64,000 nt of DNA from Bacillus sp. Cs-700 (GTDB lineage: Bacteria > Bacillota > Bacilli > Bacillales > Guptibacillaceae). Each line of letters opens with the position of its first letter. Within the stretch, counting starts at the first letter, position 1. This document shows positions 39,652 through 48,967 of the stretch, piece by piece. The notes below the pieces were generated by a model. That model was not told the origin of the DNA. It searched no databases and saw nothing but the letters and a program-made list of their open reading frames with translations. The translations under genes and the position numbers were made by a program. The stretch is from the NCBI RefSeq assembly GCF_011082085.1, contig NZ_CP041063.1, positions 1,550,001 to 1,614,000 of the forward strand, written 5' to 3'.

Positions 39652-40209
39652 TCAACAATCCCCAAAAACTGTTTCAATCATTTCATTTAGCTTTAAAAAC
39701 AAAGGAAATTCCGCTTCTTTTGCTGTAAGACCAGCTAACAAACTTAGATAGATCGATTCATAATACCAGCGCTGCTTTTCTTTTCCACGATTAAATCGCT
39801 CCCAAATTCGTTCACCTTCTGTCTCGTAATCATAATTGATCGTCGTTAAGTTATGGAGTTTATCTGCACTAGCAATTTGTTTCACTTGGAACGAAGCTGT
39901 TCTTAACGTCTCTATCGTATGACTTTTTCTTTTTTCCCAACTAAGAGTTTTATCAGGCTCTGAGCACCCTTCAACTAATTCTGCGATGATTTCACCGAAC
40001 TCTTCTTTAACGATGTCATAAGTCATGGCGGTATCTTCCACCACATCATGGAGTATTCCCGCTGCAATGGCTTCTTCTGAGGCGCCTGACTCTATTAAAT
40101 AGAACCCTACTGTTACAGGGTGGGATAAGTATGGCAACGTGGAGCCTTTTCTATATTGTCCATCATGAGCGACTGCAGAAAATTCAATAGCTTTTTCAAT
40201 TTTTTTCAT
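39652..40209 (-). CDS. Small HD-domain hydrolase, (p)ppGpp-hydrolase-like
   Basis: 185 aa metal-dependent phosphohydrolase of the RelA/SpoT HD type. Seen: AHDGQYRKGSTLPYLSHPVTVG (His and HP pair, residues about 15-36, cited in parts), AAGILHDVVEDT with the HD pair, and ASADKLHNLTTI with the last Asp. There is no synthetase domain, so it resembles small alarmone hydrolases (Mesh1 type); activity on ppGpp is inference. ATG 40209 is six bases after AAGGAGG, and the gene overlaps the end of the upstream DUF418 gene by 14 bases. Confidence 0.82.
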   Translation of the reverse strand: MKKIEKAIEFSAVAHDGQYRKGSTLPYLSHPVTVGFYLIESGASEEAIAAGILHDVVEDTAMTYDIVKEEFGEIIAELVEGCSEPDKTLSWEKRKSHTIETLRTASFQVKQIASADKLHNLTTINYDYETEGERIWERFNRGKEKQRWYYESIYLSLLAGLTAKEAEFPLFLKLNEMIETVFGDC

Positions 40210-41386
40210 ATACAACCTCCTTTTCCTGATTTCTTTTTAAGAAAAAACGACGCCTATACGTCACCATTCGCCACACCCATTCAATCGGGCCGTAACGATA
40301 TTTCAAAAGCCACCATCGACTAAATGCGATCTGAAATAAGAAAATACCTAGTAATAATAGAATTCCTGTCTTTACCTCAACTTCTCCGTATAAACTCAGA
40401 CCATAGTTATAAAAAATGAGCGTGCTTACAATTGATTGGAACAAGTAATTTGTTAGCGCCATTTTCCCAACCCACTCAAGTGGCTTTAGCGTTTTTCCCG
40501 AATAGTAAATGAGAGCAATAGCCGCCATATAAAAAAGAGAAACCAGCGGTCCACCAAGACTATCTTGAAGATGGGAAAATGCATAAGAATCAAACAAAAA
40601 AGGCGAAATCTTTACAAAAAAGCCGATTGCTCCAATAAAAAACAATTTTCTCACCAATAACAAATTGTTCTGCTTCCCATTGAACCACTCTTCTTTCGCA
40701 AAAGCGGCACCTATTAGAAAGTAAGGGAAAACTGAAAACAAGAGAAACACACCATTTATCCCACCATTGACATAAGTCCAATCACTCACACGTTGATTTA
40801 AAATTTCCATATAGCTACCTGATCCATAAATAAGAAGTGACTGTTGAATCGCGTCAGGGTTATGCGATGTAAACTCATCTCCGTTAAATGGCAATAGTAA
40901 TAAAAAGAAAATAAGGGCATAAAACAGCCACATACCGATTCCAATTTGTAACAAATGCTTCCCCTTTAGTTTGATAAAAAGAAGTAATAAGAAGCCACAA
41001 AGACTATAGGTAAATAAAATATCGCCATGCCAAATCAATACGAAATGCACAACACCAAGGATAAACAGGAAAACCAATCGCCTAACTATAACCGTAAGAA
41101 ATCGGGTACTACGAGCAATCAAACGATTTTGTAGAATAATAAATCCATAACCAAACAAAAACGAAAATAAAGGATAGAAACTTGCTTGTGCGAGTACATC
41201 AATCACATTCATGGAGAATTGATTCCATTGATCACCCCAGTAGCTCAACTGATCGATGTACATCCATGGTGAATGGAAATCGATCATGTTCACAAAAAAG
41301 ATACCGAGTAAAGCGAGGCCTCGCATCGCATCAATGGATTGAATTCTTTCATTCGTAGGTGTGGGAACTGCGGTTAATTTAGTCAA
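40196..41386 (-). CDS. DUF418 family membrane protein
   Basis: 396 aa with about ten membrane helices. Family marks: an N-terminal RIQSIDAMRGLALLGIFFVNM (residues about 14-34, split RIQSIDAMRG and LALLGIFFVNM), a middle WHGDILFTYSL and a C-terminal block VGKMALTNYLFQSI and FQIAFSRWWLLKYRYGPIEW, typical of YeiB/YxaH-type proteins linked to acyltransferase-3 folds. Function unknown, perhaps transport or modification of an envelope molecule. Starts at TTG 41386 behind AGAGGAA. Coupled to the HD hydrolase gene. Confidence 0.88.
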   Translation of the reverse strand: MTKLTAVPTPTNERIQSIDAMRGLALLGIFFVNMIDFHSPWMYIDQLSYWGDQWNQFSMNVIDVLAQASFYPLFSFLFGYGFIILQNRLIARSTRFLTVIVRRLVFLFILGVVHFVLIWHGDILFTYSLCGFLLLLFIKLKGKHLLQIGIGMWLFYALIFFLLLLPFNGDEFTSHNPDAIQQSLLIYGSGSYMEILNQRVSDWTYVNGGINGVFLLFSVFPYFLIGAAFAKEEWFNGKQNNLLLVRKLFFIGAIGFFVKISPFLFDSYAFSHLQDSLGGPLVSLFYMAAIALIYYSGKTLKPLEWVGKMALTNYLFQSIVSTLIFYNYGLSLYGEVEVKTGILLLLGIFLFQIAFSRWWLLKYRYGPIEWVWRMVTYRRRFFLKRNQEKEVVYEKN

Positions 41387-41473
41387 CTTATTCCTCTTTT
41401 CATTCTAATGATATACCTCTAAAGAACTCGTTCCACATTAATCAAACTTAATCCTTCTTCAACCTTTCTATAA

Positions 41474-41489
41474 ACGAAGTCGACTTCGT
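41474..41489. repeat. Perfect 16-bp palindrome upstream of the DUF418 gene
   Basis: ACGAAGTCGACTTCGT, about 90 bases before the DUF418 start and 110 before the ECF promoter. Symmetric enough to be a dimeric repressor site; nothing else supports this. Confidence 0.35.
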
Positions 41490-41597
41490 CATGTATTTAC
41501 CACCGTACGTTATTTTTATATAATTCAAGGAAAATCTACCAAGTTTGGTTAAATCTATTCTATAATAGAAATAAACACAAATTATGGAAATTTAATA

Positions 41598-41624
41598 TGA
41601 AACCCTTCGCGCACGTTACTCGTC
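41598..41624 (+). promoter_or_regulatory. ECF-sigma promoter of the sigma/anti-sigma operon
   Basis: TGAAAC (41598-41603), 17 bases, CGTC (41621-41624): the sigma-M/X-type ECF consensus. It lies directly before an ECF sigma gene, which is the normal autoregulatory arrangement. Confidence 0.8.
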
Positions 41625-41658
41625 TTTTTTTGAAGGGCCGAAGGAGGAAGACGCAACC

Positions 41659-42189
41659 TTGGGGAACAAAGAACCAACCAATTACCTTGATCTTACCAAT
41701 AGGGAAGCGGTCCTTGAAACTATTATGGATGAATATGGCGATAGTGTTGTCTGGCTTGCTTTTAATTACTTAAAAGATAAAGATAAGGCAGAAGATATTG
41801 CTCAAGAAGTGTTTATTATTTGCTATACGAAACTAGACACTTTTAATATGGAATCTTCTCTTAAATCTTGGGTCCTAACCATTACCGCTAATAAATGCAA
41901 GGATGTTCTTAAGAGCTGGGCTTATCGTAACATCACCTTCGCTCAATCACTTTTAAGTACATTTAAACACTCGGCTTCTGAGCCTGACATGGTGCTCATT
42001 GGCTCAGAAGAGAATAATGAACTTGCATTAAACATCCTTAAGCTTCCTACTAAATATCGCGAGGTTATCTTTCTTCATTATTTTGAAGATTTGAAAGTAC
42101 AAGAAATCAGTGAACTGCTTTCCATTAATGAAAACTCCGTTAAAACTAGATTACGACGGGCAAGAATACTTCTTAAAGAAATGTACTAG
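41659..42189 (+). CDS. ECF-family RNA polymerase sigma factor
   Basis: 176 aa. Sigma-2 region at about residues 22-85 (DYDKAEDIAQEVFI-like block: KDKDKAEDIAQEVFIICYTK) for -10 recognition and sigma-4 at about 125-175 (LPTKYREVIFLHYFEDL, IQEISELLSINENSVKTRL-type helix-turn-helix) for -35 recognition. The two are joined by a linker without extra domains. Starts at TTG 41659 behind AAGGAGGA. It is followed 11 bases later by a single-pass membrane protein, the likely anti-sigma, and preceded by an ECF promoter it probably reads itself. Similar to SigV/SigM/SigX-type envelope-stress factors. Confidence 0.9.
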   Translation: MGNKEPTNYLDLTNREAVLETIMDEYGDSVVWLAFNYLKDKDKAEDIAQEVFIICYTKLDTFNMESSLKSWVLTITANKCKDVLKSWAYRNITFAQSLLSTFKHSASEPDMVLIGSEENNELALNILKLPTKYREVIFLHYFEDLKVQEISELLSINENSVKTRLRRARILLKEMY

Positions 42190-42200
42190 GGAGGGGCACG

Positions 42201-42800
42201 ATGGAGAAATATTTAAAGAACCTTCGCACTAGGTTGCTTGATACAAAGGCTGTTACTTTTACTCATTCCCATAAAGACAATGTTTGGAAAACAGTTAGGA
42301 AAGATACTCCTCCAATAAAGAAAAGTAGTTTAGCGTTACATCAAAAAGCCCCTGCTCTTCTTACTTATTTTACTCTTCTATTTCTGCTCGTGGGAACCGG
42401 ATTATTTGCCGCATATGAGATTGGCATTTTGCCAAAAAAGAATTCCGCTAACGTCCTCTCACTTACGGAAGAAGACTTATATAATGATGTCTTACACTCA
42501 GCATCTCTCATAAATAATGCCGATGATGAAGAAAAAATCCGCTCGATTGCCCTTTCTTACTTAGCTAACTATAATAATTGGAGAATCAGCAATCCAGAAG
42601 CTATCTATAAGGAACAGCCTGCAATTCTTGCTCAAGGTAGAATTACAGAAGGGTATTTTGAGAAAATGACGTTTAGTATATGGATCGAACCAGCTACGGG
42701 TCTTCCTCTCAATTTTGTTATTCGGAACCAACAAAGCAGCGTTCTTGAAGAGTTCACCTTACCAGGCGAAGCACTCGCACAGGTTGAGCTACAAAAATAA
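42201..42800 (+). CDS. Membrane-anchored anti-sigma factor partner
   Basis: 199 aa: about 50 cytoplasmic residues that would hold the sigma factor, one membrane helix (about 54-72, LLTYFTLLFLLVGTGLFAAY), then about 120 external residues with no known motif. No zinc-binding HxxxCxxC is present, so it is not a ZAS-type anti-sigma. Identification rests on operon position, GGGAGGGG ribosome site and topology. The external part may sense the envelope signal. Confidence 0.75.
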   Translation: MEKYLKNLRTRLLDTKAVTFTHSHKDNVWKTVRKDTPPIKKSSLALHQKAPALLTYFTLLFLLVGTGLFAAYEIGILPKKNSANVLSLTEEDLYNDVLHSASLINNADDEEKIRSIALSYLANYNNWRISNPEAIYKEQPAILAQGRITEGYFEKMTFSIWIEPATGLPLNFVIRNQQSSVLEEFTLPGEALAQVELQK

Positions 42801-42806
42801 AAAAAT

Positions 42807-42840
42807 AAAGGCATCCGATAATTTGCCGGATGCCTTTCTA
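42807..42840. terminator. Bidirectional terminator after the sigma/anti-sigma operon
   Basis: AAAGGCATCCG / CGGATGCCTTT perfect 11-base stem with a nine-base loop. Confidence 0.88.
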
Positions 42841-42842
42841 TG

Positions 42843-44135
42843 TTATTTACATACATCATTTAACACTTCTGAAGTATGGAGAAGAAACTCACGGTCAAGA
42901 TCTGGTAGGTCGTTGAGATCAATACTAGTTAATAAATATTGATGAAACCGCTGAACATCTGCTTTGATTTCCTTACGTTGTCCATCTGCGGTTAAAATGA
43001 GTGCATCAAGTATCCCATTTAACATGGATACATCATCTTTTCCATAATGACGTATTTGATAGAACGATTTATAAAGATATTGAAAAAACGGTTTTGGCGT
43101 TGATAGAACGCGAAGGTTTCTTTCTTTATCAAAAAAAGCTTCTTTTGGATCATAAGTATGGCCGATTTTTGAAAGGATCGTACCAATTCGGTTCGTACAG
43201 TTAACTGCTGTATGCGGGTCATTCACTGATGGCGATATCGCTCTAAGGGCGATATCCACGAGTTTTTGTATTGAAAACTCCAGGTCCTGTTCATTGATTC
43301 TTTCTGTTCCGATCGCAATCGAATTCAAGAAATTATCAGCAGAAAAAGTGGAAGAACCTTTTATCCATACCGTTGCGATTCTTGAACCATCCTTCACGTA
43401 ATTCCCTACATCAGAATCAAGTCGAATTATGCTTTCATTTTGAGTGGCGAGATCGACTAATTTCGAGTAGGGGATTTGCTGAATATAGCCCATCTTATGA
43501 CTATATATCGGCATACCATCTTCTTCTCTTAGTTCACTTTCTTCCCAGCGATCCCACTTCTCGAACGTTTCACCTTCGTAAAGCTCACTTTTCTTTTCAA
43601 CAATATAAAGGGATTTTCTTGTGATTTTTTCAATTAAGTTATTTACCTGAACAAACGTGGCCGAATGATGAATAAATAAGATGAAGAACAGTAAACAAGT
43701 AATCGCAAGAATAACCGTTAAAAGCGGTGATAGGATAATCCGACTGTCTTTACCTGTTAAAAGAAGCATGTTAACAAGTGCAAAATTGAATCCTGCAACG
43801 AAAACACCTAGTACATGTTGTGTAAAGCGATCGGATATAAAATCTTGTAAGGTTCTTGGCGAGAATTGTGATGAATATGTCGTCAGCACGACCATGATGG
43901 ATGAAAATGAAATTGTCGTCATTGTTAATATAGCCGTTACAAGCGGGCCATAGAGTGCCTGCGCAACTTTTTCAGTTGAGAGAAATAGCTTAGGTAACGT
44001 TCCATGAAGCTGAGAAATATACATGAGATCAATCCATGTACTTAATCCCACTACCACCAAAGAAATGAAGCCGTATACGACTGGCAAAAACCAGAAGCTA
44101 TTACGCAGGTTAATTAAGGTTTTGGAATAATTCAT
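42843..44135 (-). CDS. DUF2254 family membrane protein
   Basis: 430 aa: four membrane helices in the first 170 residues (with the conserved TTISFSSIMVVLTTYSSQFSP, split TTISFSSIMVV and LTTYSSQFSPR), then a cytoplasmic domain with IDIALRAISPSVNDPHTAVNC-type text (seen: DIALRAISPSVNDPHTAVNC). Family marks of DUF2254, predicted membrane proteins of unknown role found near ion or envelope genes. Terminator shared with the anti-sigma gene. Confidence 0.88.
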   Translation of the reverse strand: MNYSKTLINLRNSFWFLPVVYGFISLVVVGLSTWIDLMYISQLHGTLPKLFLSTEKVAQALYGPLVTAILTMTTISFSSIMVVLTTYSSQFSPRTLQDFISDRFTQHVLGVFVAGFNFALVNMLLLTGKDSRIILSPLLTVILAITCLLFFILFIHHSATFVQVNNLIEKITRKSLYIVEKKSELYEGETFEKWDRWEESELREEDGMPIYSHKMGYIQQIPYSKLVDLATQNESIIRLDSDVGNYVKDGSRIATVWIKGSSTFSADNFLNSIAIGTERINEQDLEFSIQKLVDIALRAISPSVNDPHTAVNCTNRIGTILSKIGHTYDPKEAFFDKERNLRVLSTPKPFFQYLYKSFYQIRHYGKDDVSMLNGILDALILTADGQRKEIKADVQRFHQYLLTSIDLNDLPDLDREFLLHTSEVLNDVCK

Positions 44136-44247
44136 TAATGTCCTCTTTCAGTATTATGTCATCTAATTCTTGTTCCCTCTTTCCAGCATCCTAATCCCTT
44201 TATATGAAGATGGAGAACTTTTCCACCGAGAAATCAAACTCTTCATA

Positions 44248-44808
44248 TTAGTAAATGAAAGGGATTAGTCGGTATCTTTCCTTTCCCCATTCGTGATAAG
44301 TTTCCCCAACAGAATCGAAGAGCATTCTTTCTTCGATTCGAATTCGATAAAGAAGAGCAGGAACAAGCAATAGAAATGATAATATCCCGCCTCCCCAGGT
44401 ACCTATGTAGATTGGCAACCCAACTAAAGTAAGAAGCAAGCCTGTGTATAAGGGATGACGCAATAAACGATAAGGACCTGAACTGACGAGGTCGACTTTT
44501 CGCTCCACGATCACGTTTCTCGAAAAAAAACGCCCTAGCTCTTGAATTCCCCAATACCTTAAACCAATTCCACTTCCATATAGAAGTACCCCTAGCAATT
44601 GAGTAAACGGTGATTCATTAAAGACGAAAAGATTACGTTCACTAAAGATAATGGAACCCACAATAGCTAAACTAATCATACAAAGAATCCAAACAAAAGA
44701 TCGCTTTTCAGAAGATGATGATTCCGTACTCTTTTTCCCTCGTTTCATCACAAACTCGCTAATCCATAAAACAGTCAATAAAACGAATAGTACATCGATT
44801 ATGAACAT
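44248..44808 (-). CDS. Isoprenylcysteine carboxyl methyltransferase-family protein
   Basis: 186 aa, four to five membrane helices. The C-terminal half has the ICMT/PEMT signature: VDLVSSGPYRLLRHPLYTG (about residues 113-131) and RIEERMLFDSVGETYHEWG (about 157-175), where SAM binds. Bacterial members methylate unknown membrane substrates. No operon partner; 112 bases separate it from the DUF2254 gene. Confidence 0.87.
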   Translation of the reverse strand: MFIIDVLFVLLTVLWISEFVMKRGKKSTESSSSEKRSFVWILCMISLAIVGSIIFSERNLFVFNESPFTQLLGVLLYGSGIGLRYWGIQELGRFFSRNVIVERKVDLVSSGPYRLLRHPLYTGLLLTLVGLPIYIGTWGGGILSFLLLVPALLYRIRIEERMLFDSVGETYHEWGKERYRLIPFIY

Positions 44809-45127
44809 GCCACCACCCTTTCAACATCCTTTTATCAGCAGTATACCAGAGTTCATTCCTTACTGACTGATCTGTGTCTGCTTCTTTTTGCATAAAGCTT
44901 AACTTTTATGCACACCACCCTTATGTAAGCCCTTACATGACGACGGATCTAATTAATCGTTTCATACAGCGAAACGCATAAAATGGATGTAATTGTAAAT
45001 TTATATTGTTTTACAGTCTTTATATACCGTGATAAGCCAGCCTCTCATCTTCTAAGCTTATGTGAAACGAGTTTAGAGCGAGCATCGTCCATATTCGTAG
45101 TTATTCTCCTTGTATTCGGACTATTTG
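44809..45127. other. Gene-free stretch before proB with several small inverted repeats
   Basis: Contains TGCATAAA/TTTATGCA (44889-44913 area), ATGTAAG-CCC-TTACAT (44924-44939 area) and CGTTTC/GAAACG (44959-44977 area), all AT-rich and modest. A 67-codon frame at 44983 lacks a ribosome site and is not counted. No T-box, riboswitch or RNA gene recognised. Confidence 0.4.
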
Positions 45128-45166
45128 GGCATGTCGTGTTGTCACGATATGTCCGTTTGTTATACT
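45128..45166 (+). promoter_or_regulatory. Sigma-A promoter of proBA with overlapping inverted repeat
   Basis: TTGTCA (45139-45144), 16 bases, TATACT (45161-45166). A 12-base inverted repeat (GGGCATGTCGTG / CACGATATGTCC, two G-T pairs, loop TTGT) covers the -35, suggesting an operator or a leader hairpin. Confidence 0.55.
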
Positions 45167-45228
45167 CATTACAGTCAATTGATTAAAGCAATCACACATT
45201 TAACGGCAAGTTATATAGGAGTGAAATA

Positions 45229-46371
45229 ATGAATCTAAACGACGGAAAAAAACGAATCGTAATTAAAATCGGAAGCAGCTCACTAACGAGCAGACTAGGT
45301 GACATTAGCCGAAGAAAACTAGAAAGACTAGTAGATGATATTGTCATGTTAAAAGATGAAGGCCATGAAGTTCTTCTTGTTTCATCAGGAGCAGTAGCCG
45401 CTGGTTACCGCCGTCTTGGATGCCTTGAACGGCCGACATCACTTTCAGAAAAACAGGCCGCTGCATCAATCGGTCAGGGACTGTTAATGGAAGCTTATTC
45501 AGAACGCTTCATATCTCACGGCTATACTGCTTCACAAATTCTGATTACGCGCAGTGACTTTTCTGATCGCAAAAGATACAACAACGCACGAAACACAATT
45601 AATGTTCTATTAGAAAGAGGAATTGTTCCAATTGTTAATGAAAATGACACTGTAACAGTAGAGCGTTTGAAATTTGGTGACAATGATACACTTTCAGCTA
45701 AAGTTGCTGCACTCGTAAGTGCCGATCAACTTATTATTCTTTCAGATATAGATGGGTTATATAGTGAAGATCCTAGAAAAAACCCGGATGCTAAACTATT
45801 AGAACATGTGACTGAAATTACACCAGAAATCGAAGAATCCGCCGGAGAACCTGGTAGTTCTGTCGGTACTGGTGGTATGAGATCCAAAATTGATGCTGTC
45901 AAAATTGCGATGGCTTCAGGTACACCTTCTTTCCTAGGTAACGCGACAACAAAAGGAATCATTTATAATGCGGTTCACCAAACCGCGACCGGAACGTACT
46001 TTACGCCAGAAGGTCAAGCTGAGCTTGATAATAAAAAACAATGGATTGCGTTTAATTCAGGTCCTGAAGGTGAAGTGATCGTGACAGATAAAGCAAGTTC
46101 TGAGATCTCTGAACATGAACGTAGCTTACAACCTGTAGGCGTGCATTATGTACACGGACACTTTAAACCAGGAGCTGTTGTAAAACTAACAGACATGGAT
46201 GGTGAAGAAATCGGTCTTGGTGTGACAAATTATTCTTCCAAGCATTTGAAAATGATTAAAGGACTTTCTACTGATGAAATTTCCGAGCTTATCGATATAT
46301 CAGTGAAAGAAGCCGTTCATATTAATGACTTTGTTTATCACGATCAGCTAGCTATTCCACTCGGCTCGTAA
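45229..46371 (+). CDS. proB: Glutamate 5-kinase
   Basis: Phosphorylates glutamate as the first step to proline; usually feedback-inhibited by proline. 380 aa: amino-acid-kinase domain at about 1-260 (IVIKIGSSSLTS, LVSSGAVAAGY, VNENDTV, FGDNDTLSAKVA, VGTGGMRSKIDAV) and a C-terminal PUA domain (about 277-370). ATG 45229 behind TAGGAG. Forms an operon with proA, 34 bases apart. Proline is also a compatible solute in bacilli, and the high-osmolarity paralog ProJ cannot be excluded from sequence alone. Confidence 0.95.
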   Translation: MNLNDGKKRIVIKIGSSSLTSRLGDISRRKLERLVDDIVMLKDEGHEVLLVSSGAVAAGYRRLGCLERPTSLSEKQAAASIGQGLLMEAYSERFISHGYTASQILITRSDFSDRKRYNNARNTINVLLERGIVPIVNENDTVTVERLKFGDNDTLSAKVAALVSADQLIILSDIDGLYSEDPRKNPDAKLLEHVTEITPEIEESAGEPGSSVGTGGMRSKIDAVKIAMASGTPSFLGNATTKGIIYNAVHQTATGTYFTPEGQAELDNKKQWIAFNSGPEGEVIVTDKASSEISEHERSLQPVGVHYVHGHFKPGAVVKLTDMDGEEIGLGVTNYSSKHLKMIKGLSTDEISELIDISVKEAVHINDFVYHDQLAIPLGS

Positions 46372-46405
46372 TAAAATAAGAATAAAAAATTATAGGAGGC
46401 GTTTG

Positions 46406-47671
46406 ATGACTACTCTAGATCCAATTCAAGTCAATGTAAAAGAACAAGCAAAGCAGGCACAGGGGGCTTCCAAAACCCTCTCCCTGCTAACAACCGAGGA
46501 AAAGAATCAAGCACTACTCATTATTGCAGACGAACTTGAGAAAGAAACGGACTATATTTTAAACGAAAATAAAAAAGATCTTGAGCGCGGAAAAGAAAAA
46601 GGATTTACAGAAGCTTTCATGGATCGCTTAAGTTTATCGAAAGAGCGTGTAAAAGACTTTGCGAACGGACTTCGTGAAGTAGCAGACCTTGAGGATCCAG
46701 TTGGAGAGGTTATTTCTGATTGGTCCCTTGATAACGGTATGCAAGTAGAACAAGTTCGCGTTCCACTGGGCGTTATCGGTATGATCTATGAAGCCCGACC
46801 AAACGTAACCGTTGATGCCACTGGTCTTGCACTCAAATCAGGAAATGCGATTGTACTAAAAGGTGGATCCAACGCTCTTAATTCAAATAAAGGAATTGTT
46901 CGCGTCATTCATGCAGCACTTCCAAAAACGAAAATTCCTGTTGAAGCCGTTCAATTAATTGCAACAACTGATCGCGAAGCAACGAGCCAGCTCTTTACGA
47001 TGAAAGAACACATTGATGTTCTCATTCCTCGAGGAGGTGGCGCCCTCATTAACACCGTGGTGAACAATGCAACGGTACCAGTCCTTGAGACGGGTGTCGG
47101 AAACTGCCACATCTATTTTGATCAGTCAGCAGAAGTTGACAAAGCGATTAATATTTTAATCAATGCGAAAACGGATCGTCCTGCGGTTTGTAATGCCGTA
47201 GAAACACTAATCGTTCACAAAAAGTGGCTTGAAGAAAATCAAGATGCTCTTGAAAAAGCATTAGCTGAAAATAACATTAAAATTCACGGTGATGACCATA
47301 TCGTAGTTACATTTAAAGATGCTGTCCTTGCTGACGAAGATGACTGGAGTAACGAATACCTTGGTCTTGAAATTGCAATCAAAACAGTCGAAAATACGCA
47401 AGAAGCGATCGATCATATTGAACAATATGGCACAAAACACTCTGAAGCGATTATTACAGAAGATGCAACATCAGCTTCTCTATTCCGCAATCTTGTAGAT
47501 GCAGCTGCTGTTTATCATAATGCATCAACTCGCTTTACAGATGGATCGGCTTTAGGCTTTGGTGCAGAAATCGGTATTTCAACACAAAAGCTACATGCAA
47601 GAGGTCCTATGGGACTACCAGCTTTAACTACGATTAAATATTGCATGACAGGTACTGGTCAAATTAGATAA
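46406..47671 (+). CDS. proA: Gamma-glutamyl phosphate reductase
   Basis: Reduces gamma-glutamyl phosphate to the semialdehyde with NADPH, the second step of proline synthesis. 421 aa of aldehyde dehydrogenase fold: LGVIGMIYEARPNVTVDATG-type block (seen from VPLGVIGMIYEARPNVT), KGGSNALNSN, VLIPRGGGALI, the catalytic Cys in DRPAVCNAVETL and the end ARGPMGLPALTTIKY. ATG 46406 is seven bases after AGGAGG; TTG 46403 directly before it is less likely. Coupled with proB by operon. Confidence 0.96.
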   Translation: MTTLDPIQVNVKEQAKQAQGASKTLSLLTTEEKNQALLIIADELEKETDYILNENKKDLERGKEKGFTEAFMDRLSLSKERVKDFANGLREVADLEDPVGEVISDWSLDNGMQVEQVRVPLGVIGMIYEARPNVTVDATGLALKSGNAIVLKGGSNALNSNKGIVRVIHAALPKTKIPVEAVQLIATTDREATSQLFTMKEHIDVLIPRGGGALINTVVNNATVPVLETGVGNCHIYFDQSAEVDKAINILINAKTDRPAVCNAVETLIVHKKWLEENQDALEKALAENNIKIHGDDHIVVTFKDAVLADEDDWSNEYLGLEIAIKTVENTQEAIDHIEQYGTKHSEAIITEDATSASLFRNLVDAAAVYHNASTRFTDGSALGFGAEIGISTQKLHARGPMGLPALTTIKYCMTGTGQIR

Positions 47672-47681
47672 TGTAACCTCC

Positions 47682-47712
47682 ACCACCCTTTCAATGAAAG
47701 GGTGGTTTTTTT
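47682..47712 (+). terminator. Terminator of proBA
   Basis: CCACCCTTTC / GAAAGGGTGG perfect ten-base stem, three-base loop, seven T. Confidence 0.92.
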
Positions 47713-47852
47713 AATGGTTGGCCATTAATCCCCTCTTCCTACTTAATAAATAGCTCACTGCGCATGCTACCCATTGAGCATAACTTTCGTTTATTCTATT
47801 GGTTGCCTTTATAATGATAACCATAAATGAGACCGTTGAAAGGATGACTGGA

Positions 47853-48962
47853 ATGAACCACAACAAATTATTTACTTCAGAAAAACTCGGAAAGCTTTCA
47901 CTAAAAAATCGGTTTATCGTCGCACCTATGACTCGCATTACCGCAACAGATGACGGAAGTGCCACCACGACTATGCGCGATTACTATGAACGTTTTGCGA
48001 AAGGAGGATTCAGTGCTGTTATCACTGAAGGCATCTATACAGATGAGCTTTACAGCCAGGGCTATTTAAATCAGCCTGGTTTAACCAACCATAATCACAT
48101 TGAAACGTGGAAAAACGTAACTTCATCCGTGCATGAATACGGAACTTCGATCATTGCTCAGCTGATGCATGCTGGGGGCCAAAGTCAGGGAAATGCCTAC
48201 ACAGATGTTACAGTAGCTCCTTCAACTATCCCACCAAAAGGAGAGCAGCTTGGGTTTTATGGAGGAACAGGATCTTTCAAAACACCGAAGTGTCTTTCTT
48301 TAGATGAAATAAAGGAAATAAGGCACTCATTTAAAAAAGCAGCTTGTCATGCGAGAGAAGCAGGATTTGATGGTGTTGAAATTCATGGTGCAAACGGCTA
48401 TTTGCTTGACCAATTTTTAACAGACTATTTAAATGAGCGTGAAGATGAATATGGTGGATCGCTTGAAAACCGACTTAATCTTTTAGCGGAAGTGATCGAA
48501 GATGTTCGAAATGAAGTTGGAAAGAACTTTACTATTGGCATTCGTTTATCTCAAATCAAAGTTGCTGACCCAGCCTATAAATGGCCTGAAGGAGAAAAAT
48601 CAGCAAAGCTCATCTTTTCAACGTTAGAAAAAGAACTTGATTATATTCACGTAACTGAGCCTGATGGCACTCAACCTGCTTTTGGTGACGGTACTAAATC
48701 ATTAGCTGCTGCTGCGAAAGCCTATAGCTCTATTCCTGTCATTGCCAATGGACAGCTGGGTGATCCTGATAAAGCAAGTAAGCTTATCGAAAAGCAAGAA
48801 GCTGATTTTGTTAGTCTTGGTACAAGCGCTCTCGCTAACCCTGATTACCCAAATCGCCTTTTAAACGGAAAAGAATTAAACGTGTTTGATTTTGAAAGTA
48901 CTCTCCTTCCTCTTGCTTATATAAAAGAACATGAAATTAAAGAGGATATTATAAGAGTCTAA
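47853..48962 (+). CDS. Old yellow enzyme-family NADH:flavin oxidoreductase
   Basis: 369 aa FMN-dependent ene-reductase that reduces alpha,beta-unsaturated carbonyls or related compounds. Features: RFIVAPMTRITATDDG at the start, QLMHAGGQSQGN (FMN/substrate His-type region), GFDGVEIHGANGYLLDQFL (about 170-190) and TDYLNEREDEYGGSLENRLN with the Arg/Tyr pattern, then VIANGQLGDPDKA. ATG 47853 is eight bases after AAAGGA; the frame back to 47799 is not used. Longer than YqjM (338) and closer to the class with HAGGQ. Physiological substrate unknown. Confidence 0.9.
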   Translation: MNHNKLFTSEKLGKLSLKNRFIVAPMTRITATDDGSATTTMRDYYERFAKGGFSAVITEGIYTDELYSQGYLNQPGLTNHNHIETWKNVTSSVHEYGTSIIAQLMHAGGQSQGNAYTDVTVAPSTIPPKGEQLGFYGGTGSFKTPKCLSLDEIKEIRHSFKKAACHAREAGFDGVEIHGANGYLLDQFLTDYLNEREDEYGGSLENRLNLLAEVIEDVRNEVGKNFTIGIRLSQIKVADPAYKWPEGEKSAKLIFSTLEKELDYIHVTEPDGTQPAFGDGTKSLAAAAKAYSSIPVIANGQLGDPDKASKLIEKQEADFVSLGTSALANPDYPNRLLNGKELNVFDFESTLLPLAYIKEHEIKEDIIRV

Positions 48963-48967
48963 TGACT

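Noticed and set aside
44983-45186. 67-codon frame upstream of proB
   Set aside because: No ribosome site, unremarkable composition, and it runs through the proBA promoter.
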